A stretch of 64,000 bases of DNA, taken from positions 62,001 through 126,000 of the forward strand of contig NZ_JFKC01000005.1 in NCBI RefSeq assembly GCF_002115805.1, written 5' to 3'. This DNA is from Marivita geojedonensis. GTDB lineage: Bacteria > Pseudomonadota > Alphaproteobacteria > Rhodobacterales > Rhodobacteraceae. This document shows, piece after piece, positions 25,863 through 34,666 of the stretch. The first letter of the stretch is position 1. Each line of letters opens with the position of its first letter. The translations under genes and the position numbers were made by a program. The notes beneath the pieces are model-generated. The model was not told the origin of the DNA, ran no database searches, and worked only from the letters and a program-made list of their open reading frames with translations.

Positions 25863-28142
25863 ATGTCGGACAACACCAACGAAACGCTACGCCAGGCGGC
25901 CCTGTTTTATCACGAACATCCAAAGCCCGGTAAGCTAGAAATCCGTGCGACAAAGCCGCTGGCGAACGGGCGCGACCTTGCCCGCGCCTACAGCCCCGGC
26001 GTTGCCGAAGCGTGTCTTGAGATCAAGGCCGACGCGACAAACGCCGCGCGCTACACAGCCAAGGGCAACCTTGTGGCGGTGGTCTCGAACGGGACGGCTG
26101 TTCTGGGCCTGGGCAATATCGGCGCGCTGGCGTCAAAGCCGGTGATGGAGGGCAAGGCTGTCCTCTTCAAGAAGTTCGCCAATATCGACTGCTTCGACAT
26201 TGAGGTGAACGAGAGCGATCCGGAAAAGCTCGCCGATATCGTCTGCGCGCTTGAGCCGACATTCGGTGCGGTGAACCTTGAGGATATCAAGGCGCCGGAC
26301 TGCTTCATCGTCGAAAAGCTGTGCCGCGAGCGGATGAACATTCCGGTGTTCCACGATGACCAGCACGGGACCGCAATCGTCGTGGGCGCTGCGGCAACCA
26401 ACGCGCTGCACGTGGCGGGCAAGTCCTTCGAGGACATCAAGATCGTATCGACCGGAGGTGGTGCCGCCGGGATTGCCTGTCTGAACATGCTGCTCAAGCT
26501 GGGTGTGAAACGCGAGAACGTCTGGCTCTGCGATATTCACGGGCTGGTTTATGAAGGCCGGACCGAGGACATGAACCCCCAGAAGGCGGCGTTTGCCCAG
26601 AAAAGCGATCTGCGGACGCTGGACGACGTGGTTGACGGGGCAGACCTTTTCCTTGGCCTCAGCGGGCCGAAGGTGCTTAAGCCCGAGATGGTGGCGCGGA
26701 TGGCGGACAGGCCGATCATTTTCGCGCTTGCCAACCCGACGCCCGAGATTCTGCCCGAAGAGGTGCGCGCGGTGGCTCCGAATGCCATCATGGCGACCGG
26801 ACGCAGCGATTTTCCCAATCAGGTCAACAACGTACTGTGCTTCCCGTTCATCTTCCGGGGTGCGCTGGATGTCGGCGCGACCGAGATCAACGATGAGATG
26901 CAGATCGCCTGTGTCGAGGGGATTGCCAAACTCGCCCGCGCGACAACCAGCGCTGAAGCTGCTGCTGCCTATCGCGGCGAGCAGCTGACCTTCGGACCGG
27001 ACTACCTGATCCCGAAACCGTTCGACCCGCGTCTGTCGGGTGTCGTGTCGACGGCCGTGGCCAAGGCCGCGATGGAATCAGGTGTGGCGCTGCGCCCGCT
27101 GGACGATCTGGCAGCCTACAAGGCGCGGCTGGATGCGAGCGTTTACAAGTCCGCCCTGCTCATGCGCCCGGTCTTTGACGCCGCCGCAACGGCTGCGCGG
27201 CGGATCGTGTTTGCCGAGGGCGAAGACGAGCGCGTGTTGCGTGCAGCGCAGGCGATTCTGGAAGAAACCACGGAAACGCCGATCCTGATTGGCCGACCCG
27301 ACGTGATCGCGTCACGCTGTGAACGGTTGGGTCTGGAGATCCGGCCCGAGCGCGACTTCACGCTGGTGAACCCGGAAAACGACCCGCGTTACCGGGATTA
27401 CTGGGAGACCTACCACAAGATCATGGCGCGCCGTGGCGTGACGCCGGATCTGGCCCGCGCCATCATGCGCACCAACACCACCGCCATCGGCGCTGTGATG
27501 GTGCATCGCGGCGAGGCCGACAGCCTGATCTGCGGCACGTTCGGAGAATTCCGCTGGCACCTGAACTATGTGACGCAGGTTCTGGGAACCGAGCAACACA
27601 CGCCTCACGGCGCTCTGAGCATGATGATCCTCGAAGATGGGCCATTGTTCATCGCTGACACCCATGTGCGGTCGTTGCCGACGCCCGAGGAACTGGCTCA
27701 AACGGCGATTGGCGCGGCACGGCACGTGCGGCGCTTTGGCCTGACGCCGAACATCGCGTTCTGTTCACAGTCGCAGTTCGGCAACCAGTCGGAAGGTTCG
27801 GGCAAGCGGCTGCGCGAGGCGATTGCGCTGCTCGATGCCGCGCCGCGTGACTTCTGCTACGAGGGCGAGATGAATGTGGACGCCGCGCTTGATCCGGAGC
27901 TGCGCGAGCGGCTTCTGCCGGGCAACCGCATGAAAGGTGTCGCAAACGTGCTGATCTTCGGCCATGCCGATGCGGCCTCGGCTGTGCGCAACATCCTCAA
28001 GATGCGCGCCGGTGGGCTTGAAGTGGGTCCGATCCTGATGGGCATGGGCAACCGGGCACATGTGGTGACACAGGGCATCACCGCGCGGGGGCTGCTGAAC
28101 ATGGCCGCCATCGCAGGAACACCGGTGGCGCAGTACGGGTAA
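25863..28142 (+). CDS. maeB: NADP-dependent malic enzyme with C-terminal phosphotransacetylase-like domain
   Basis: The 759-residue protein decarboxylates malate to pyruvate with NADP reduction. The malic enzyme part (1-430) has the catalytic Tyr in ARAYSPGVAEAC, the metal-binding region IPVFHDDQHGTA and the Rossmann loop STGGGAAGIACL. The C-terminal 320 residues are phosphate acetyltransferase-like and in characterised homologues are regulatory rather than catalytic. ATG 25863 gives the conserved N-terminus. It converges with the photolyase-like gene, with two palindromes between. Confidence 0.96.
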   Translation: MSDNTNETLRQAALFYHEHPKPGKLEIRATKPLANGRDLARAYSPGVAEACLEIKADATNAARYTAKGNLVAVVSNGTAVLGLGNIGALASKPVMEGKAVLFKKFANIDCFDIEVNESDPEKLADIVCALEPTFGAVNLEDIKAPDCFIVEKLCRERMNIPVFHDDQHGTAIVVGAAATNALHVAGKSFEDIKIVSTGGGAAGIACLNMLLKLGVKRENVWLCDIHGLVYEGRTEDMNPQKAAFAQKSDLRTLDDVVDGADLFLGLSGPKVLKPEMVARMADRPIIFALANPTPEILPEEVRAVAPNAIMATGRSDFPNQVNNVLCFPFIFRGALDVGATEINDEMQIACVEGIAKLARATTSAEAAAAYRGEQLTFGPDYLIPKPFDPRLSGVVSTAVAKAAMESGVALRPLDDLAAYKARLDASVYKSALLMRPVFDAAATAARRIVFAEGEDERVLRAAQAILEETTETPILIGRPDVIASRCERLGLEIRPERDFTLVNPENDPRYRDYWETYHKIMARRGVTPDLARAIMRTNTTAIGAVMVHRGEADSLICGTFGEFRWHLNYVTQVLGTEQHTPHGALSMMILEDGPLFIADTHVRSLPTPEELAQTAIGAARHVRRFGLTPNIAFCSQSQFGNQSEGSGKRLREAIALLDAAPRDFCYEGEMNVDAALDPELRERLLPGNRMKGVANVLIFGHADAASAVRNILKMRAGGLEVGPILMGMGNRAHVVTQGITARGLLNMAAIAGTPVAQYG

Positions 28143-28184
28143 GCGATGGGTCGACCCATCGCGGTTTTGGGTTGACCCAAAACC
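28143..28184. terminator. Two adjacent palindromes in a convergent gap
   Basis: The 42-base gap between the maeB and photolyase stops is filled by a perfect palindrome, 28143-28162 (arms GCGATGG, centre GTCGAC), and a 10-base-pair hairpin, 28163-28184 (arm GGTTTTGGGT, 2-base centre). They probably terminate both genes. Their style resembles the palindromes at 3701-3793. Confidence 0.6.
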
Positions 28185-29696
28185 CTAGCTCAACCCGTTG
28201 AGAAACGCCTCGGCATCCTCGAGGATCGTGCGCTTGCGGTCCTCGTCCATCCGTTTCCAGTTGGCGTAGATCGTGCTCATCCTCTGGTTCTTACTGAACT
28301 TTTCGGAGTGGCGGTCAAGAAACGCCCAATACAGCAGGTTGAACGGACAGGCGTCCTTTCCTGTCTTTTCGTTCACCTTGTAGCGGCAGGATTTGCAATA
28401 ATCCGACATCCGGTTGATGTAAGCGCCTGACGACACATAGGGTTTGGACGCGATGATCCCGTCATCAGCGAACTGACTCATGCCGATCACGTTGGGCGCT
28501 TCGACCCATTCGAAAGCGTCGACATAGACGCGCAGATACCACTCATGCACCTCGTGCGGGTTGATGCCAGCCAGAAGCGCGAAATTGCCCGTGACCATCA
28601 GGCGCTGGATGTGGTGGGCATAGGCCTCCTCGGCGGTCTGGGTGATCGCTCTTGAGAGGCAGTTCATGTCCGTGTCGCCGGTCCAGTAGAAGTCCGGCAG
28701 CTTGCGCTGGTGGTTGAGCGCGTTGCGGCGGGGATAGTCCGGGCCTTCGCGGAAATAGATGCCGCGCACGTATTCGCGCCAACCGATGATCTGGCGGATG
28801 AACCCTTCAACCGCGTTGAGCGGCGCGTGGCCGTCCTTGTACGCCTCTTCCGCTGCCTTGCAGACCTCCATCGGGTCAAGCAGCCCGACATTCAGGTAGG
28901 GCGAGATCAGCGCGTGATAGAGGAAGCGGTTGTCGTTCATCATCGCGTCCTGAAAATCGCCAAAGCGCGGCAGGGCGTAGGTGATGAAATGCGCCAACGC
29001 GCGGCGGGCCTGTTCCTGATCGGTGGCGAACCAGAAGGAGCGCAGCGACCCGAAGGAATTGCCGAACCGCGCCTCGACCAGATCGAGCACCTCTTCCACG
29101 GTCTCGTCGGGGGTGAACTGCATCGGGCCTGAAAAGGCGATGTCGTCCGGGGCGGGTTTGCGGTTCTCGGAATCATAATTCCACTTGCCGCCCTCCGGGT
29201 CATCGCCATCCATCAAGAGGCCCGTCTTGCGGCGCATGTCGCGGTAGAAATACTCCATCCGCAGGGCTTTGCGCCCCTCGGCCCATGTGTCGAATTCCTC
29301 CTGCGTGCTGACGAAGCGCGTGTCCGGCTTCATCGTCAGCTTGAGCGGCATGTCCTCGAGCGATTCGATCAGCCGCCATTCACCCGGCTGGGTGGCGATC
29401 ACCTCGGACGCGCCGGTGTCCTCGGCCCGGCGCAGGAGTTCGCCGGGGATGGAGCCTGCGTTTTCGGTGTCGTCGAGCTGGGTGTACCGCACGTCCCAGC
29501 CATCGTCGCGCAGGCGGGCGGCGAATTTGCGCATGGCGGCAAAGATGAAAGCGATCTTCTTGGGGTGGTGTTGGACATAGGTTGCCTCTTCGGCAACTTC
29601 GGCCATGACGACCACATCCGTCGATTTGTCAGCCGCTTTCAACGCCGACAGCGTGTCGGTCAGCTGATCCCCCAGAACAAGCACCAGCCGGCTCAC
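28185..29696 (-). CDS. FeS-containing cryptochrome/photolyase-related protein (PhrB-like)
   Basis: The 503-residue protein is of the FeS bacterial cryptochrome/photolyase family, whose characterised member PhrB repairs (6-4) photoproducts. Four cysteines, C346, C434, C437 and C450, have the same spacing (88, 3, 13) I recall for the PhrB cluster ligands. The N-terminal alpha/beta domain and the FAD-binding region (WREYVRGIYF, CLSRAI, AHHIQRLMVTGNFALL) are intact. The start is GTG 29694-29696, overlapping the SDR gene stop (GTGA). Confidence 0.9.
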   Translation of the reverse strand: MSRLVLVLGDQLTDTLSALKAADKSTDVVVMAEVAEEATYVQHHPKKIAFIFAAMRKFAARLRDDGWDVRYTQLDDTENAGSIPGELLRRAEDTGASEVIATQPGEWRLIESLEDMPLKLTMKPDTRFVSTQEEFDTWAEGRKALRMEYFYRDMRRKTGLLMDGDDPEGGKWNYDSENRKPAPDDIAFSGPMQFTPDETVEEVLDLVEARFGNSFGSLRSFWFATDQEQARRALAHFITYALPRFGDFQDAMMNDNRFLYHALISPYLNVGLLDPMEVCKAAEEAYKDGHAPLNAVEGFIRQIIGWREYVRGIYFREGPDYPRRNALNHQRKLPDFYWTGDTDMNCLSRAITQTAEEAYAHHIQRLMVTGNFALLAGINPHEVHEWYLRVYVDAFEWVEAPNVIGMSQFADDGIIASKPYVSSGAYINRMSDYCKSCRYKVNEKTGKDACPFNLLYWAFLDRHSEKFSKNQRMSTIYANWKRMDEDRKRTILEDAEAFLNGLS

Positions 29697-30358
29697 CACG
29701 GCACCTCTTTTCCCTGCCAGTCGAAGAACTTGCCGGTATCGTTCGGGGTCAAACCGTCGAGAACCGCAAGCAGGTTTTCCGCTGCCTCTGATGCCGGAAC
29801 GGACGGGTTGTGGCCGACATATTTCTCGGTGAACCGGGTCTCGACCGTGCCGGGGTGCAAGACGACGCAGATCAGGTCCTTGTGGGTGCGCGCCAGCTCG
29901 ATGGCGCTGCCGTGGATCATCTGGTTCAGCGCCGCCTTGGACGTCCGATAGCTGTACCACCCACCCAAGCGATTGTCCCCGATGGACCCCACACGCGCAG
30001 ACAGTGCGACAAAGATCGCCCGCCCCTTCCGGGGCAAGAGACGCATGGCGTGCTTAAGCACCAATGACGGGCCGACCGTGTTCAGCTTGAACTGGTCGAT
30101 CATCGCCTCTGCCGTCACATGCTTCAGCGTTTTCTCGGGCTCCGCGCCATTGATCTCCAACGCCCCGGTGGCGACGAAGACAAGATCGAAAGGACCGTCG
30201 AGCGCGCCCAGCGCGGCTTTGACGCTGGCCTCGTCGGCCACGTCCAAGCCGTCATGCCTGCGGGACAGTCCGGTGACGGCAACGCCGCGCGCGGTCAGGG
30301 CGTCTGCGAGCGCCGAACCGATGCCGCCGCTTGATCCGATGATGAGTGCTGTTTCCAT
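29693..30358 (-). CDS. Short-chain dehydrogenase/reductase
   Basis: The 221-residue SDR has the dinucleotide loop IIGSSGGIGSALA and the catalytic Tyr-x3-Lys in YSYRTSKAA. It resembles the C-factor/CsgA-like group. It overlaps the photolyase-like gene by four bases, so the two are translated together. A photolyase-SDR pair suggests a light-stress or carotenoid/quinone task, which is an inference only. The substrate is unknown. Confidence 0.9.
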   Translation of the reverse strand: METALIIGSSGGIGSALADALTARGVAVTGLSRRHDGLDVADEASVKAALGALDGPFDLVFVATGALEINGAEPEKTLKHVTAEAMIDQFKLNTVGPSLVLKHAMRLLPRKGRAIFVALSARVGSIGDNRLGGWYSYRTSKAALNQMIHGSAIELARTHKDLICVVLHPGTVETRFTEKYVGHNPSVPASEAAENLLAVLDGLTPNDTGKFFDWQGKEVPW

Positions 30359-30400
30359 GACCCGCCAGCTAGGGTGACGGGTCCGCCGGTCAACGGGCGT

Positions 30401-30775
30401 TCAGACCAGCCCGCGCCAGCGCAGGACGACGATGAGTATCGTGATCACCGCAAGGATGTTGAACGCGATGCTTCCGAGGATCGAAAGCGCCAGCCCCTTG
30501 CGCCGGTCCGCCACGTCGATGCCCCGCAGATGCACCGTAGCGCGGTCGAACGCCCCCTTGGTTGCTCCGGGGTTCAGGCGCATCGCAAGCTTGGGGTTGA
30601 GCGCGATCTTTTCCGCCTCGGCAACGGCGGCGATGTCATTGCGCACACCCGAGGGCAGGCGACGCCCGGCCTTGGCGACGCGGCGCGCAAGCGATCCCCG
30701 CTTGAGGCCCAGCTTCCGGGCCATAAGCGTCCGCAGGGTTTCTGCCTGATCCTGGATCGACTCCGTTTTCTCCAT
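30401..30775 (-). CDS. Small tail-anchored protein of unknown function
   Basis: The 124-residue basic protein is soluble-helical for about 95 residues (RKLGLKRGSLARRVAKAGRR) and ends in one transmembrane helix (ALSILGSIAFNILAVITILI) followed by WRGLV. This suggests a cytosolic domain attached to the membrane by its C-terminus. No family is recognised. It lies 42 bases upstream of the SDR gene on the same strand and 63 bases from the divergent hydrolase. Confidence 0.7.
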   Translation of the reverse strand: MEKTESIQDQAETLRTLMARKLGLKRGSLARRVAKAGRRLPSGVRNDIAAVAEAEKIALNPKLAMRLNPGATKGAFDRATVHLRGIDVADRRKGLALSILGSIAFNILAVITILIVVLRWRGLV

Positions 30776-30838
30776 GGCGTGTTTCTAGGGACCCTGCCGC
30801 CCTTGCTCAAGGCCACTTGGCCGAAGTAAGGAGCGAAT

Positions 30839-31603
30839 ATGCTGAACACCTTGTTTACCGACTCTGCCGGATCCGCCACACCGCTTCTGATCATTCACGG
30901 GCTTTACGGGTCCGGTCGAAACTGGGGCGTGATCGCCAAACGTCTGTCAGACCGGGGGCCTGTAACGGCTGTCGACCTGCGCAACCACGGCGACAGCTTC
31001 TGGTCGGACAGCCACAGCTATCCTGATATGGCCGGTGATCTGGCCGATGTCATCTCGGCGCAGGGCGGGCCGATGGATGTTGTTGGACATTCGATGGGCG
31101 GCAAGGCTGCCATGACACTTGCGCTGACGCGGCCCGATCTGGTGAACCGCCTGATCGTCGCGGATATCGCGCCGGTGACCTATACCCATTCGCAAATCCA
31201 GTTCATCGACGCGATGCGCGCGGTTGATCTGGCGCGGGTGGAAAAACGGTCCGATGCATCAGAACAGCTTGCCCAGAGCGTTACCGACCCGACGCTTCAG
31301 GCCTTCTTCACGCAATCCCTTGATCTCAAAGAAAAACGCTGGAAGCTGAATCTCGACACCCTGGCCGCCGAGATGCCGAAGATCCTGAGCTTCCCCGATC
31401 TGGAGGGAACGTTCGAAAAGCCGACGCTGTTTCTGTCGGGGGCGGAGTCAGAGTATGTGATCCCGGACCACCGCCCGCACATTCGTGCGCTGTTTCCCAA
31501 GGCGCGATTTGCCAAAATACCGGGCGCAGGGCATTGGTTGCACGCGGAAAAACCGCGTGAATTCGAGGCCTCTGTCCGGGCTTTCCTGGATCTCGCTCAG
31601 TAG
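30839..31603 (+). CDS. Alpha/beta hydrolase (YbfF-like esterase)
   Basis: The 254-residue protein has the oxyanion HGLYGSGRNWG segment, the nucleophile elbow GHSMGGK and the C-terminal catalytic His in GAGHWLHAEKP. It is closest in feel to YbfF/acyl-CoA esterases. AAGGAG precedes the ATG. It converges with the lipoprotein gene, the two overlapping by seven bases at their stops. Confidence 0.9.
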   Translation: MLNTLFTDSAGSATPLLIIHGLYGSGRNWGVIAKRLSDRGPVTAVDLRNHGDSFWSDSHSYPDMAGDLADVISAQGGPMDVVGHSMGGKAAMTLALTRPDLVNRLIVADIAPVTYTHSQIQFIDAMRAVDLARVEKRSDASEQLAQSVTDPTLQAFFTQSLDLKEKRWKLNLDTLAAEMPKILSFPDLEGTFEKPTLFLSGAESEYVIPDHRPHIRALFPKARFAKIPGAGHWLHAEKPREFEASVRAFLDLAQ

Positions 31604-31947
31604 CCGCGGCAGGATTGTTCGGACCGGGCGGCAAACCGCTCGTACCGTTCCCAGAAGGCATCGTCGGAGGCGGTTTTCGACATCTTCACATCCATCGCAC
31701 GCTGTGGATCGCGGAAGAACCGCGCCGCCTTGCGCTGATCCGAGCCGGACAACGATCCGTTTGCCACGGTCTGGATACAGCCACAGAGCCGCGAATTGCG
31801 GGCCTTGCGGTCCGAGGACAGGCAAGCCCGGCTGATCGGTCCCGTGGAAAACCGGGTCACCACGCCACTGTCGCCCCGGTCATAGCGGCTTCCGCCACCA
31901 CAGCCTGCGACCAGTGCAAGGACGAGTATCGATGCCAATACCTTCAT
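31597..31947 (-). CDS. Small lipoprotein of unknown function
   Basis: The 116-residue protein starts MKVLASILVLAL at 31945-31947. The signal peptide ends in the lipobox LVAGC, so Cys is lipidated. The mature part has three further cysteines (CLSS, CGC) and a C-terminal SCRGY. The Arg-rich middle has no known domain. It is divergent from lepA. Confidence 0.75.
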   Translation of the reverse strand: MKVLASILVLALVAGCGGGSRYDRGDSGVVTRFSTGPISRACLSSDRKARNSRLCGCIQTVANGSLSGSDQRKAARFFRDPQRAMDVKMSKTASDDAFWERYERFAARSEQSCRGY

Positions 31948-32087
31948 GCTGCCTGCTCTTTGTCCGATCACGCCGTACCCGGGTCTTGCGCCCGCTCTCC
32001 CGCGTCTCTGCCTGCGGTAACAATGCCTGAAACGGCAACTGTTTTCAAATCACCATTTGTCAAGCAGGCGGGCCGCATCACGCCATC

Positions 32088-32116
32088 TTGACCAGACCCC
32101 CAAACCGCATCATATC
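32088..32116 (+). promoter_or_regulatory. Candidate lepA promoter
   Basis: TTGACC (32088-32093) and CATATC (32111-32116) are separated by 17 bases. Transcription would begin about seven bases later, at or next to the lepA ATG (32123), and no ribosome binding site precedes that ATG. This suggests a leaderless transcript. The -10 match is imperfect. Confidence 0.4.
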
Positions 32117-32122
32117 CGCCCC

Positions 32123-33925
32123 ATGACAGAGCTTTCGCACATCCGCAATTTCTCCATCGTTGCCCATATCGACCACGGGAAATCCACCCTGGCCGACCGG
32201 CTGATCCAATCCACCAATACGGTGACGGAACGGGAGATGAAGGAACAGCTTCTCGACTCGATGGATATCGAGCGGGAACGCGGCATCACGATCAAGGCGA
32301 ACACGGTCCGGATCGAATACAAGGCCGAGGATGGCGAGGTCTATATCCTCAACCTGATCGACACGCCCGGACACGTGGACTTTGCCTACGAAGTGTCGCG
32401 CTCGATGCGTGCGGTCGAGGGGTCGCTGCTGGTGGTCGATGCCACGCAAGGCGTGGAAGCGCAGACGCTGGCCAACGTCTATACCGCGATCGACGCGGAT
32501 CACGAGATCGTGCCGGTTCTGAACAAGATCGACCTGCCCGCCTCCGAGCCCGAGCGGGTCAAGGAACAGATCGAGGACGTGATCGGCATCGACGCCTCCG
32601 AGGCTTTGGAGATTTCGGCCAAGACGGGTGTCGGCATTCCTGCCGTGCTGGAAGCCATCGTCAAGCGCCTGCCGCCGCCGCATGAAGGCGATGCGACGAA
32701 GCCGCTGAAGGCGATGCTGGTGGACAGCAAATACGACCCCTATCTGGGCGTCGTGGTCATTGTGCGCGTGATCGACGGGGTTCTGAAGAAGGGCCAGCGC
32801 ATCAAGATGATGAAGACCGGCGGCACCTATGACATTGACCGGATCGGCGTCTACCGTCCGGCGATGCAGGCCGTCGATGAGCTTGGACCGGGTGAGATCG
32901 GCTACATCACGGCGCAGATCAAACAGGTCAGCGACACCCGCGTGGGTGACACGATCACCACCGAAAAGAAGGGCTGCGAAACGCCCCTGCCCGGCTTCAA
33001 GCCGTCGATCCCGGTGGTGTTCTGTGGCCTCTTCCCGGTGGATGCCAACGATTTCGAAGACATGCGCGACGCGATGGAGAAGCTGGCACTGAACGACGCC
33101 TCTTTCACCTTCGAGATGGAAACCTCGGCCGCGCTTGGCTTTGGCTTCCGCTGCGGGTTCCTTGGCCTGCTGCACCTGGAGGTGATCCGGGACCGTCTGG
33201 AGCGAGAGTACGATATCGACCTGATCACCACCGCGCCGTCGGTGATCTATCACGTCTACACCAAGGACGGCGAGATGCGGGAGTTGCACAATCCCGCCGA
33301 CATGCCCGACCCGTCCACCATCGATCACATCGAAGAACCGCGCATCAAGGCGTCGATCCTTGTACCCGACGATTATCTGGGCGACGTGCTCAAGCTCTGC
33401 CAGGACCGGCGGGGGCTTCAGCTTGACCTGACCTATGTCGGCAGCCGCGCGATGGTGGTCTATGACCTGCCGCTGAACGAGGTGGTGTTCGATTTCTACG
33501 ACCGCCTGAAATCGGTCACCAAGGGGTACGCCAGCTTTGACTACCAGATGATCGGCTACCGCGAGGACAGCCTCGTGAAGATGCAGATCCTCGTGAATGA
33601 CGAACCGGTGGATGCGCTGTCCACGATGGTTCACCGCGACCGCGCCGAGATGCGCGGCCGCGCCATGTGCGAAAAGCTCAAGGACCTGATCCCGCGCCAC
33701 ATGTTCAAGATCCCGATCCAGGCCGCCATCGGCGGCAAGGTGATCGCCCGTGAAACCCTGTCAGCCCTGCGCAAGGACGTGACCGCCAAGTGCTACGGCG
33801 GCGACGCGACCCGGAAGAAGAAGCTTCTGGAGAAGCAGAAGGCGGGTAAGAAGAAGATGCGCCAGTTCGGCAAGGTCGAGATCCCGCAGGAAGCGTTTAT
33901 TTCGGCTTTGAAGATGGATTCCTGA
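32123..33925 (+). CDS. lepA: Elongation factor 4 (LepA)
   Basis: The 600-residue translational GTPase back-translocates or remodels stalled ribosomes. G1 [10 protein letters not shown]3 DTPGH and G4 NKID motifs are present, and the C-terminal basic tail ([14 protein letters not shown]) is the LepA-specific end. The start [10 protein letters not shown] gives the family N-terminus and has no Shine-Dalgarno sequence. It is followed by a hairpin and then 695 bases without a clear gene. Confidence 0.97.
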   Translation: MTELSHIRNFSIVAHIDHGKSTLADRLIQSTNTVTEREMKEQLLDSMDIERERGITIKANTVRIEYKAEDGEVYILNLIDTPGHVDFAYEVSRSMRAVEGSLLVVDATQGVEAQTLANVYTAIDADHEIVPVLNKIDLPASEPERVKEQIEDVIGIDASEALEISAKTGVGIPAVLEAIVKRLPPPHEGDATKPLKAMLVDSKYDPYLGVVVIVRVIDGVLKKGQRIKMMKTGGTYDIDRIGVYRPAMQAVDELGPGEIGYITAQIKQVSDTRVGDTITTEKKGCETPLPGFKPSIPVVFCGLFPVDANDFEDMRDAMEKLALNDASFTFEMETSAALGFGFRCGFLGLLHLEVIRDRLEREYDIDLITTAPSVIYHVYTKDGEMRELHNPADMPDPSTIDHIEEPRIKASILVPDDYLGDVLKLCQDRRGLQLDLTYVGSRAMVVYDLPLNEVVFDFYDRLKSVTKGYASFDYQMIGYREDSLVKMQILVNDEPVDALSTMVHRDRAEMRGRAMCEKLKDLIPRHMFKIPIQAAIGGKVIARETLSALRKDVTAKCYGGDATRKKKLLEKQKAGKKKMRQFGKVEIPQEAFISALKMDS

Positions 33926-33936
33926 GGTTTCCGAAT

Positions 33937-33956
33937 GGTGCGTGTAAACACGCACC
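33937..33956 (+). terminator. Hairpin after lepA
   Basis: GGTGCGTG-TAAA-CACGCACC forms a perfect 8-base-pair stem with a 4-base loop, 12 bases after the lepA stop. No T run follows, so it may be a repeat-type hairpin that stabilises the mRNA rather than an intrinsic terminator. Confidence 0.5.
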
Positions 33957-34202
33957 CTACGCCCCGCCCGAGGAACAGCGCGGGGCGGCCTCGGGCAGCG
34001 GAGGACCGTCCTCCGGCCAGCCGCTTCGGCAACGCCTGCACGCGGATTTATCGTGTCCTGCACGCCATGCCCGCACCCTTTGCGCAAAGTGCGTCCACAT
34101 CTCGGAAAATCCGGCTAACCCACAGCTGATCCACCGGGTTATCAACCGTTTCCTCCCCAAGAAATGTGACCGTTCGGCAAAATTTCCGTTGCGCGACTCG
34201 GG

Positions 34203-34480
34203 AAGGCTGAGCCAGCCTTGGGTTAACGCAAGGGGTCGCAAGACCCGGCGCGGGACGCGAAGGTCTTCCGGGGCTTGAGCGGGGAACGGATAGGTTACAC
34301 TGAACGGACCCCGTGTTGAGAGTGTCGGGACGCAGGCCGAAACGGGCAGTCTCTAAGAGGCGATCCGGGAAGGCGGCGCAAAAGCCATCGTGTGACCGGG
34401 GACGGTGTACGCCGGAACCGGAGGGGGGATGGGCCGCAAGGTTATCCCGCGATGCTCGAAGCTCCTTGGAGCGGAGGCAC
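34203..34480 (+). ncRNA. Candidate structured RNA or leader
   Basis: Successive stems can be drawn: 34203-34219 (AAGGCT/AGCCTT); 34233-34246 (GGGTC-GCAA-GACCC); ACACT 34297-34301 with AGTGT 34321-34325; 34426-34448, a nearly continuous nine-pair helix closed by a second GCAA loop; and 34461-34472 (GCTC/GAGC). GNRA loops recur in structured RNAs. The segment ends at GGAGCGGAGG before ATG 34481, as a regulatory leader would. It matches no RNA family I can name. Strand is inferred from the GCAA loops and the ribosome binding site. Confidence 0.4.
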
Positions 34481-34666
34481 ATGAACAGAGGGGTTTTCGG
34501 ACCCGGACGTTCCGGAAGGCGTCAGGATTTTGGCTTTGGCCGCTTTATGCGGCTCGGACCCAGAACCCTGGCGCCTTCTGCTTTTGACCCGCAGCAAAGC
34601 ACATCTGAATCCGAACCCATTCAGGCCGCCGCCGGTTTCAGCGTGATCATCCGGACGAGGCAATAA
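34481..34666 (+). CDS. Possible small protein after the structured leader
   Basis: This 61-residue frame starts at ATG 34481, with GGAGCGGAGG six bases upstream. The product is basic and Gly/Arg/Phe-rich at its N-terminus (MNRGVFGPGRSGRRQDFGFG), then polar. The last 46 bases overlap the end of the gene on the opposite strand. No homologous family is recognised. The strong ribosome binding site is the main support. Confidence 0.3.
   Translation: MNRGVFGPGRSGRRQDFGFGRFMRLGPRTLAPSAFDPQQSTSESEPIQAAAGFSVIIRTRQ

Larger units (their letters stand above)
33926..34620. other. 695-base region without a convincing gene, rich in hairpins
   Basis: Frames here have no recognisable product. Features from left to right are: a palindrome just after lepA (33937-33956); a GC-rich nested hairpin region (about 33959-33998, GCCCGAGG / CCTCGGGC); a mixed AT-richer stretch (34080-34190); and the structured segment 34203-34480, which ends at a ribosome binding site and a possible small frame at 34481. 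Confidence 0.6.

Noticed and set aside
33926-34480. tmRNA, RNase P RNA, SRP RNA or 6S RNA
   Set aside because: None of the diagnostic segments I know (such as the RNase P GAGGAAAGTCC block, an SRP GGAAGGGAGCAGC loop or a tmRNA tag frame) is present.
34048-34482. Minus-strand frame across the region after lepA
   Set aside because: No ribosome binding site, Arg/Pro/Ser-rich composition and no family; the plus-strand RNA features explain the region better.
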